Position numbers and translations under genes: made by a program. DNA of 10,025 nt from Physocladia obscura (lineage: Eukaryota; Chytridiomycota; Chytridiomycetes; Chytridiales; Chytriomycetaceae). The notes beneath the pieces are model-generated. The model searched no databases. It saw only the letters and a list, made by a program, of their open reading frames with translations, and was not told where the DNA came from. Numbering within the stretch: position 1 is the first letter of the stretch; each line of letters begins with the position of its first letter. Positions 1-6,363 of this stretch are shown in pieces. Location: NCBI GenBank assembly GCA_027596945.1, contig JADGJH010001434.1, positions 1-10,025 on the forward strand, in the 5' to 3' direction.

Positions 1-47
1 TTATTTATTACTTTTTATTTGCATTACTTGTTTTATTCCTTTAACTC

Positions 48-296
48 TCACCACAGAGTCATTGGAACTTCAACAAAATCCATTGCATACAAGCTAATTC
101 CATACTTTTCACAAAATCAGACTACTTGATTTGTTGTTACACCAGTATCAATCTCACCTTCTTCAAAGATACTTTTTAGGCCATCAAAAGTTACTCCTTT
201 AATGCGTTTTGAACATGTGGTTATTAAATGTTGATAAACACAAATGTTTTCATTGGTAAAGTTTGGTTCAAGATTTAAATGGTGGTAGTTTATTCA
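48..296 (-). pseudogene. 3' end of an unknown, possibly mobile-element gene, interrupted by TGA
   Basis: A minus-strand frame is open from about 296 down to a TGA at 48-50, broken only by one TGA at 117-119. It reads as plausible protein on both sides of the break, with VTFDGLKSIFEEGEID before it and FCEKYGISLYAMD after it. A Trp would fit at the TGA, which suggests a TGG to TGA change, but that is inference. An AATAAA follows the terminal TGA closely on the minus strand (plus-strand tttatt at 32-37), as expected for a 3' end. A GTGAG donor-like sequence (47-51) overlaps the stop, so the exon might instead continue off the window. No ATG is seen in the frame. The 'FCEKYGISLYAMD' style loosely recalls large uncharacterised repeated proteins of fungal genomes. 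I cannot name the family. Confidence 0.4.
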
Positions 297-388
297 GTTT
301 TTTGTTAGTTTTTGTCAGAACATTTTGTCTAACATGATTGGACAAAAAGTATTTTTGGAAATTCTAGAACACAATCTTTCAACTGCAA

Positions 389-1386
389 ATGCCACTTGAT
401 GCCCACCTTGACGCTTTCATCAAGTGGATGAGAGGAGAACTAGCAAAACCTGCTGACAATTTACATCAAGATTTGCGCACTATCAAACTGCCTATCATCA
501 GAACAATACTTTCACAATTTGATGCTCTTCCTGTAACTACAAACAGCACAGCAAGTGACAATGAGAGTAGTACACTTGTAGGAGCAAATGCGCCAACATA
601 TCAAGGTTCAGATTATGCAGCTCAAAGTCAACAAGGCAGTTCTCCAACTTCTTCAGCTTCTCCAGCCTCAACAGCAACTTCTCCTGTCCAGCCAATGCGC
701 ATGGAAGCATATATTGCAGATTCAATAACTCAATGTACATCAACTTTGACTGCCACTGCAGTCAATAAGTTTGCAGAAGTCAAACAGTTCCTCTCAAAGT
801 ACACTCCTCTGACCTCTTGCAAATATGCAGTTGCAAATTCTGAGTTCAATTATACATATGATACATTGAAATGTCACAAGTATCAAGGCACTGAGCTTGC
901 TGAAATGAAAATCAAGCTCACTGAACAAATCAGAAAGAGCCTTTACATGGTTGCAGCACAAGAAACAAAAGTCAACTTTTATCATTTGCAAGTGGGCGCT
1001 TGTCTTCTGCAGTTACTGGATGAGTTTTGCATCCAAAAGGCGAACAGTTTGCCAAATTTTTGGCATATATTGACCAGGAGTTGCATTTAAAACAAGCTTC
1101 CTTCTATTTGTACAAGGCATACTATGAGTTTGTTAACAATTTTCAACAATTCAAGGTTGCTCCAGTTGCATTCACGGCACTGTGTTGCAAATTGAAAAAG
1201 ATTCAAGCTTGGTTCACAAGTTCAGAGTGCAAGTCTTTGGAGCCACAGAATTGTCTCTTGGCAAAATATTGGAAATCTTTGCCAGAGGCTCCATCTATGC
1301 ACAATCGAGATTCAATTTTTGCTTTTGGTTTTGACGATGATGATTTACTAGCCGATTTTGATTTGGTTGAATTTGAAGATGACTGA
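389..1386 (+). CDS. Unknown protein with Ser/Thr/Gln-rich linker and acidic C-terminus; intron or frameshift near 992-1090
   Basis: An ATG at 389 opens a 233-codon frame closed by TAA at 1088-1090. A second frame, open from 1024, runs to TGA at 1384-1386. The two read as one protein: an N-terminal helical part, a Ser/Thr/Gln/Ala-rich linker (about residues 50-105), a Lys/Glu/Gln-rich helical part, and an acidic tail (DDDDLLADFDLVEFEDD). The frames can be joined by a 56-bp GT-AG intron at 992-1047 (donor GTGGGC, acceptor AACAG, phase 0). Alternatively there is a one-base indel near 1035-1047, because the putative intron itself reads as convincing protein. An AATAAA lies at 1449-1454. I do not recognise the family. 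Its neighbours suggest an accessory or transposon-associated gene. It could be a pseudogene. Confidence 0.5.
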
Positions 1387-1391
1387 ATTTC

Positions 1392-1397
1392 TTTATT
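1392..1397 (-). terminator. Candidate poly(A) signal of the minus-strand locus ending at 1464
   Basis: Plus-strand tttatt reads AATAAA on the minus strand, about 67 nt past the minus-strand TGA at 1464-1466. A second copy is at 1415-1420. With the plus-strand signal at 1449-1454, this gives overlapping convergent 3' ends. Confidence 0.4.
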
Positions 1398-1448
1398 TTT
1401 AAGCAATACTTTCATTTATTGTTCTTTTCAAATACAATGTCTTTCATT

Positions 1449-1454
1449 AATAAA
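1449..1454 (+). terminator. Candidate poly(A) signal of the 389-1386 gene
   Basis: An exact AATAAA lies about 63 nt after the TGA at 1384-1386, a usual distance for a fungal 3' UTR. It overlaps the 3' flank of the convergent minus-strand gene ending at 1464. Confidence 0.45.
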
Positions 1455-1463
1455 ATCCTGTTT

Positions 1464-2218
1464 TCACTGCTCATCATCACTAATAACAATAACAGCATCC
1501 CAAGCCTGTTGTGGAATACCATAAATGCAATTCATACTTTCTGAAGATTGATTATTGAAGAATGCCAATCAATCTTAAACTCACAGTTGATGAATCCACC
1601 ATGATTGTTGACCACACTAACAATAAATTCATGCACTATGACAATTGAAAGCCATCAAGAGTCAGTTGTTGAAGGCATACCGCAACACACCAATTTGGTA
1701 GCAACTGTATCCTCATCAGCAAACACGTCAACAGCAGCCTGACGCATGTGGTTGAGCATTTGTTGGAGGGACAAGGTAGTGGATTCATTGTACTTGTCTT
1801 TGCTCAAGGTTCTTGAAAATGTGTCAGCTAATTTTAAAAGACAACAGCTGATAATTACCTGTCACATGCAATGTCTTCAGGCTTCATGATGGTTCCAGTA
1901 GTCGGATAAATACCATCAAGCCTTCCAACGAAGTACTCCACCATAAGTTCAGGTTTCTTCCACACATGCTCATGAAGAACTATGACACTATTTGGAGCTC
2001 ATTTCAAGGGCCACAAAATCTGATTTTTCTCCTCTTGGCCCTCCCAAATTAATGCAACAGCCGCTGTGAGACTATTGCATTTTAATGGACTTAAAACTGA
2101 TGGTGGCTGAGTTCCTGAAATATAGCTGTTCCAAACTAAATCCCCCAGTTGAAAATTGGAAAGGTGAAGTTCAGAAATAAAATCTAATAGCTGAGAGCAA
2201 CTGAAGTCTTTCTGCATC
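1464..2218 (-). CDS. Unknown spliced exons downstream of the protease domain, ending in a SUMO-interaction-like motif
   Basis: After a 51-bp intron (2219-2269, GTGAGT to TTTGTAG) the protease frame continues in phase into MQKDFSCSQLL and runs to a TGA at 1999-2001. The same frame is open beyond that TGA (APNSVIVLHEHVWKKPEL) down to a donor at 1858. A 47-bp intron (1812-1858) with a CTGAC branch-like site leads in phase to TLSKDKYNESTTLSLQQML. A 55-bp intron (1636-1690) and a 79-bp intron ending before 1485 are phase-compatible and give a terminal AWDAVIVISDDEQ, stop at 1464-1466. VIVISDDE is a textbook SUMO-interaction pattern of hydrophobics followed by acidics. There is no integrase motif although this is where Copia integrase would sit. 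The TGA at 1999-2001 is unexplained, so the gene may be broken. Exon choices after 1690 are tentative. Confidence 0.45.
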
Positions 2219-2269
2219 CTACAAAGAATGGTTGAATTTTTTGAAAGCAGTAAATGAAGTGCAACTCAC
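2219..2269 (-). other. Candidate 51-bp intron
   Basis: Minus-strand GTGAGT donor (2269 downward) and TTTGTAG acceptor (2219-2221). Its length is a multiple of three and the frame is kept on both sides (AAT TT|G ATG). Its size matches the other short introns in the window. Confidence 0.55.
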
Positions 2270-3207
2270 AAATTCCAGCTGTAACCATCTGACTCCCACT
2301 CTTGTCTGACAGCATCTGCATTCAACTCTGGAAACCTTTGATTTGCAGAAAACATGTCAATTCCACTTCCTGAATTGAATTTTAAAGTTGTAAATCCATT
2401 CTTGCAAGATTCCTCAACTCCCTTCTTATCCAGCTGAGCAGTTGACAGTAAGTTAACAGCCATGTCAGGAACATAGTAGACATCAAGAATCTCAACCAGG
2501 GAACCATCAGGATTGGTAAATAGAATAGAACCTTTGCCATGGATGCTCAACTTTGAATGATCAGCCAAATAGACAACATCCTTGCATTTTGAGTAATTGA
2601 ACAGCAATTCTCTTTGATGGGTGTAATGTTTGGCAGCTCCAGCATCCTTGTATCATGTGACATCTTTGGCTTGACTAACAGAAGAAGCAAGAGTCAGAAA
2701 TGCATAATGTCCAGAATCAGGTTCATGTTCATGTGCATTGTCATTTTTGTGATAATTGAAATTGTTTCTGCTTTTCTTCTTGTCAGCATAATATTGGTTC
2801 TTTGCCTTCCTGTCAGGACAATTGAATGGTCTGTGTCCAGGTTTCTCATAGGCATAACAGGTAATAGATGGGTTTTTCTTTTCAGTTGCATTGAAAGCTC
2901 CCAATCTGTCAGACTTTGGCTTCATTGATTTGTTTGATCCAATTAATTCAAAAGATCTTTCCATGAGTCTCCTTTTAACTTTGTCAATAGTCAGAGATTC
3001 TTCATCCAGTGTCTTCAGTGACTCAACAGTAGAAACAAACTTCAAAATGCGCTTTGTCTCAGTCCCACAAATATTTCCCAAGTTGGCAAGGAGCCAGTCT
3101 TGATGCTCCTTTAATGCTTCTGACGTAAACTCAACATGAACATTGTCAGTGTTTTGAATAAGGAAGCAGCTCCAAGTCGAATCAATCAGTAGATAAATGT
3201 TTTGCCT
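2270..3207 (-). pseudogene. Degraded Ty1/Copia-type Gag-protease remnant
   Basis: One minus-strand frame runs from about 3204 to 2270, broken only by TGA at 2653-2655. In order it shows a Gag-like start (LIDSTW), a Gag C-terminal helix (LTIDKVKRRLMERSFEL), a CCHC-like knuckle at 2818-2859, a basic region, then the aspartic protease (DAGAAKH at about 2626-2646, LADHSKLSIHGKGS, VYYVPDMAVNLLSTAQLDKKG). These match the Copia order Gag, CCHC, protease. The TGA sits exactly where the conserved Trp before D-S/A-G-A is expected. The second knuckle Cys is Tyr (TAT at 2848-2850). The stretch between LIDSTW and the Gag C-terminal helix is shorter than in typical Copia Gag, suggesting an internal deletion. 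Integrase, reverse transcriptase and RNase H are absent and no LTR was seen. A 33-nt GT-AG segment covering the TGA could in principle be spliced out in frame. Confidence 0.8.
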
Positions 3208-4250
3208 GCGAGAGAGGTGGGCTTGTGAGAAACAAATTTGTGGTTTGCACGGAAGTTATCAGCATCTTTTGATAGATGAGCAATGGGGTCAAATTTAATC
3301 TTGTCTGCAGTCTGTATTTAAAAATAATTATTGGTTAGTAATTTGAAACAAAAGTCAAAAGAAAGAGAACACGACCTGGCTGAGGGTCTTGTTTAATGGG
3401 GGCATCTTGGCGTTCATTTTGGGGAGAGTGCGACCCTTACTTTTGGGTTGTTCTGTTGAAATAAAACCAAAGAAGTCATTAGTAATTTGACACAGAAGTC
3501 AAAGAAGAGAGAACACAACCTGGCTGAGGGTTGTGTTTAAATGAGGGGGCATCTTGGCGGGAAGAAGGGGGTGAATTTGACACTTACTTTTGGATTATTC
3601 TATTGAAAGAAATCAATTAGTAATTTGAAACAGAAGTCAAAGGAGAGAGAACATAACCTGGCTGAGGGTTGTGTTTAAAGGGGCATCTCAGCAGGAAGAA
3701 GGGGGTGAATGTGACACCACTTACTTTGGGGTATCCAAGCAAGTTATTCTTCAAGAATTCACACCCAAAGCAAAAGTACTTCCAGGTCTTATCTCCAATG
3801 TCATGGGAAGCAGTTTCATGACTCAATTCAGAAGAGTAGGGACAATCACAGCCACCAACGAGACCTTCGTGTTTGAAAAAAAAACCCAAACAAGATTTCC
3901 CTTCATTTTTTCCGTCTGCACCTGCATTTTGCAGTATCTTGTGTGATTTCGCAGCTTTGACATTTTCCCACTGGGCAACTACCAGACAATTATCAGAAAA
4001 TCACTGAAAAATCAATTAAAATTTATACCATTAAACTCGAGTCTGTCACAAAAATCCTGTTCTGAATAAAAGTACTGTCCTGCTTTGGGCTGAAATTTTA
4101 CATATCAATTTAGTTTCAACATTAACAACAAAATTTTTTTACCAAAATGTCTGAAAATGCGAACAAACAATCAATCCCAATGGTACCAGCAGAAGTAGTT
4201 TTACGCTTCTTTGTTTGATTGAATTTTGTGAAAGCAAGCTCTTGGGGCAT
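3186..4250 (-). CDS. Spliced unknown Cys-containing basic protein joined to a Gag-like N-terminus
   Basis: ATG at 4250 starts MPQELAFTKFNQTKKRK, with a nuclear-localisation-like KKRK. The chain is phase-consistent: exon to 4143 (a 36-bp segment 4151-4186 may be an optional intron), intron 4090-4142, exon 4029-4089 (AGQYFYSEQDFCDRLEFN), intron 3979-4028, exon 3725-3978 (AQWENVKAAKSHKILQNAG, then GGCDCPYSSE and WKYFCFGCEF, a possible zinc site), intron 3600-3724, microexon 3588-3599, intron 3453-3587, microexon 3441-3452, intron 3312-3440, exon from 3311 (TADKIKFDPI). The last exon looks like a Copia Gag start and meets TGA at 3186-3188. The Gag frame continues one base off, so either the protein stops here or a base was lost in the A-run near 3200. 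A TATA box and TCACGTGA lie upstream. I do not recognise the family; FAR1/FLYWCH-like zinc domains are a weak possibility. Confidence 0.55.
3441..3452 (-). other. 12-nt microexon coding NNPK (second copy)
   Basis: AACAACCCAAAA lies between a TTTCAACAG acceptor (3453-3455) and a GTAAGG donor (3435-3440). It is phase 0 on both sides. Confidence 0.6.
3588..3599 (-). other. 12-nt microexon coding NNPK (first copy)
   Basis: AATAATCCAAAA lies between a TTTCAATAG acceptor (3600-3602) and a GTAAGT donor (3582-3587). It is phase 0 on both sides and homologous to the exon end at 3725-3736 and to the other microexon. Confidence 0.6.
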
Positions 4251-4301
4251 CTGAGTTGTTTTTGAGAAAGAAAAAAGAGGGAAACAAAGAATTTAGTCCA
4301 G

Positions 4302-4309
4302 TATTTATA
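4302..4309 (-). promoter_or_regulatory. TATA box of the minus-strand locus starting at 4250
   Basis: TATAAATA on the minus strand, about 50 nt before the ATG at 4250, followed by a pyrimidine-rich leader. It lies just downstream of the TCACGTGA element, so the order is that of a normal promoter. Confidence 0.5.
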
Positions 4310-4318
4310 GTATTTTCA

Positions 4319-4326
4319 TCACGTGA
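4319..4326. promoter_or_regulatory. Palindromic E-box octamer TCACGTGA
   Basis: A perfect palindrome of the type bound by bHLH factors such as yeast Cbf1 and Pho4. It is 69 nt before the ATG at 4250. The same octamer at the same distance precedes ILV2 (6288-6295). Confidence 0.5.
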
Positions 4327-4442
4327 AAGGGCTCATGCAATATTAAATTGTTTCATAATATTACCTCATCCTCATTTTTGCTCTCTGAATGTGTCTGTGA
4401 AGCAATTGTTAGTCAAAAAATACAAAACTAAATAAACAAACC

Positions 4443-4828
4443 TCACAGGCAGGCAGGAGTTTGTGAATAATACTCTTCGAACAATTCATCATCAGACAGG
4501 TCCTCAACGATGACGTCCTCGCCGCTGTATTTGTCCAGATTCCAATCACATTCCAGCAGAATAACGCGTGTTTGGTCAGGCACAAATTGATACCCATCCA
4601 AATCAGGGTCTGAAGAGAGGTCAGGTAATATGATGTGTCTTGTAAGGGTAATGTCATCAGAAACAGAGCGTTTTGTCTGTTGTTTGTCGATGCTTGGCTG
4701 GCGTTGTCTTGGTTGAATGTCGCCACTGACTGAGTATGAGCCTGATTTGACCACAGTGCGCGCACGTCTTGAGTTAGGGCGACGGCCTGTTGTTTTTTAG
4801 TGGGCTGCGTTCGTTTGTTCATGTCCAT
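4443..4828 (-). CDS. Small unknown protein with basic start and acidic end; needs an intron or frameshift
   Basis: ATG at 4828 starts MDMNKRTQPTKK, very basic. A second frame, open from about 4796 to TGA at 4443-4445, carries the more protein-like sequence and an acidic end (GEDVIVEDLSDDELFEEYY). Two ways join them. One is a 68-bp GT-AG intron at 4698-4765 in correct phase, giving about 105 aa. The other is a one-base indel in the A6 run near 4795, which keeps an Arg-rich stretch (GRRPNSRRARTVV). The gene lies 192 bp upstream of, and in the same direction as, the ATG at 4250. The VIVEDLSDDE pattern resembles a SUMO-interaction motif like the one ending the downstream locus. Family unknown. 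The second frame has no ATG of its own. Confidence 0.4.
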
Positions 4829-4917
4829 GTGAACTATTTTTAGTACAAAAAATCCACAATAGTCTCATTCAAAACATACAATATTTTCAGTGAACACACC
4901 CACTAAAATCGTTCGGA

Positions 4918-5375
4918 TTATTCGTCACTAAAAATGAGTGAACAATCCTCACTGTATTCAAAGTTGAGTTGATTCATCACCAAATTGAACTTTCTTAATG
5001 AACACACTCAAATCAAACACAATACCACTCACTAACTCTCTGTGTAAAGTAAACAAATTGTTCAAAGTAGAGTTGATTCGTCACAAAAATGAACTTTCGT
5101 AGTGAGCACTCACACTTAAATCAAACACTGATGTGAAACGTAAACTTCCGTTATAAATGTTTCAGTGAAAAAACTGTTGTTTATTGAATAAAGACTATTG
5201 CTTTTATAAACTTTCCAATTATGAAACAAACTTGAAACCAAAACACTTCCGTTACAAATCCCATTAGCCACTTTGAACCTTCTGTTGTTTCATCCCTGCC
5301 TTCGGTTTCACAACAAACACAATACCCATCACTATAATAAAGTGAACAATCATCAAAGTTGAGTTGATTTGTCAC
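4918..5375. repeat. Degenerate repeats around a 22-bp core
   Basis: The core CAAAGTTGAGTTGATTCRTCAC occurs at 4959-4980, 5063-5084 (GTAGAG variant) and 5354-5375 (ATTTG variant), with a partial TTCGTCAC copy at 4921. The flanks repeat too (TGAACTTTCNTARTGA, CACTCA, AAATCAAACAC, AAAGTGAACAATC). The first two units are 104 bp apart and the third is separated by diverged sequence. No CRISPR-like regularity. Confidence 0.65.
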
Positions 5376-5407
5376 TTGCCACAGATTAAACTCGAACAAT
5401 TCAAAAT

Positions 5408-5413
5408 TTTATT
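5408..5413 (-). terminator. Candidate poly(A) signal of the 5501-6041 gene
   Basis: AATAAA on the minus strand, about 90 nt past the TAG at 5501-5503. Confidence 0.35.
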
Positions 5414-5500
5414 AGAGAAGCTCCACAGAGAAAACTGCGCGGGCGCGTGATTGGGGGGGTGGTTGACTGATTTTGTAATCTGACAATGAGGCATTTGGGA

Positions 5501-6041
5501 CTATGTTGTCCGCAAGTACAGTATTAAGGTTGGCTCATTTATCAAAGATTTTAGAATACACAGCGTTTTGGTAGGTTTCCATGAATCAAACTTGTTTCTG
5601 GATGTGAAAGGAGTTTGCACACATAAAAAGTCGACCTTAAGCTTAAAAAGGAAAAAATGAGTATTAAACAGGAAGTCAAACAATCATTACAGAAGCTAAC
5701 AATGATAAAAAACAGCTAATAGCATCATGCTTGTACAGAATTTCTTTTATATAATCAAGCATGGGATTGTGTACTTCTTCAGTGACTACCATTAAGCCAC
5801 AATGCACATCAATGAGAAAACTTATTCGTTGTAGTCCTTTGTTGCAGGGAGTTGCAGGGAAAATTCTATTATTTTGATGCTCGATAACAATGTGATGGCA
5901 CTCTTCACAGTTATTTTGCGCGGTAATCAGATGATACCAGATTTTGCGTGCTCGGTCAACAGACAACATTCGATCACGTTTCACTTCACCATACGATTGG
6001 GCGGTTGGAGTAAATGGGGTCGTGTGTTCCAGTTGACAGTT
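5501..6041 (-). CDS. Unknown two-exon protein, start unresolved
   Basis: Exon 5691-6041 (117 codons) reads NCQLEHTTPFTP, VDRARKIWYHLI, NNCEECHHIVIEHQ, FLIDVHCGLMVVTEEV. A 49-bp intron (5642-5690, GTAATG donor, long pyrimidine tract, TTTTTAAG acceptor) joins it in phase to exon 5501-5641 (LKVDFLCVQTPF, SWKPTKTLCILKSL), ending in TAG. The 6-nt shifted acceptor CTTAAG is also in phase. The CxxCHH cluster could bind metal but no family is evident. The 5' end is unclear: a 40-bp intron (6042-6081) would add an upstream exon without an ATG, and another frame is open over 5985-6085. The gene diverges from ILV2, sharing the region before 6364. Its composition resembles host rather than transposon sequence. 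Confidence 0.5.
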
Positions 6042-6287
6042 CTACGAATTCAAGTGACCATATTAGCAAACACTCGCTCACCTTGGAATTGTTCGAGAGA
6101 ATTTGAAAACAAATAAAGAGTTAGCATTAAAAATGACCTTGAGGTAATTCAGGTTTTTGAGTTTGACAGAAGGAGTAGGGCAATTCTTTTTACATTAAGC
6201 CGGCAATTAATGTGAGAACTGTTTCATTTTTTATTTTTTACTTTTCGCACTCTTCATTTCTGTTTGTCTGTGTTTTATGGGTGGTGC

Positions 6288-6295
6288 TCACGTGA
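6288..6295. promoter_or_regulatory. Palindromic E-box octamer TCACGTGA in the ILV2 promoter
   Basis: The same perfect octamer as at 4319-4326, again 69 nt before the ATG. AGATAAG (6300-6306), a GATA-factor type site linked in fungi to nitrogen control, follows a few bases later. No clear TATA box was found close to the ILV2 start and no exact Gcn4 TGACTC site was found. Confidence 0.5.
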
Positions 6296-6363
6296 TTTGA
6301 GATAAGAGGCATGAATCACTGCTGTATGAATAATTGTATTATTAAAGAAAAAAAACAAAAATC

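Larger units (their letters stand above)
3312..3736 (-). repeat. Three tandem imperfect units of exon end plus intron
   Basis: Three homologous units with periods of 144 and 138 bp (plus-strand ttagtaattt at 3335, 3479 and 3617). Read on the minus strand, each unit has a 12-nt coding end (GGATACCCCAAA, AATAATCCAAAA, AACAACCCAAAA), a GTAAG donor, a shared body, a TACTAA-type branch site (caaattactaa in all three) and a pyrimidine-rich TAG or CAG acceptor. The resulting introns are 125, 135 and 129 bp. Every exon in the series is a multiple of three, so each copy adds one tetrapeptide (NNPK) without shifting the frame. Confidence 0.85.
4829..5500. other. Non-coding region with degenerate repeats and a short GC-rich patch
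   Basis: No convincing gene. Positions 4918-5375 hold the repeats listed separately. Positions 5438-5464 are an isolated GC-rich patch (gcgcgggcgcgtg, then a G7 run) in otherwise AT-rich DNA. A Cys-containing minus-strand open frame at 5181-5399 lies largely inside the repeats and has no family resemblance. Confidence 0.5.

Noticed and set aside
2614..3103. Plus-strand open frames of 104 and 70 codons
   Set aside because: They are antisense shadows of the Gag-protease frame, and their composition is low-complexity hydrophobic.
3312..3736. CRISPR-like or satellite array
   Set aside because: The units are imperfect, number only three, and align exactly with splice donors, branch sites and acceptors, so an intron duplication explains them better.
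3671..3946. Plus-strand 91-codon frame
   Set aside because: It is opposite the well-supported exon 3725-3978 and the intron repeat. The minus strand has the splice signals.
5181..5399. 72-codon minus-strand open frame with a YCVCCE cluster
   Set aside because: It lies largely within the degenerate repeat block, shows no family resemblance and has no supporting splice or promoter signals.
1..5400. A complete LTR retrotransposon
   Set aside because: I found no paired long terminal repeats, primer-binding site, integrase or reverse transcriptase motifs. Only Gag and protease remain.
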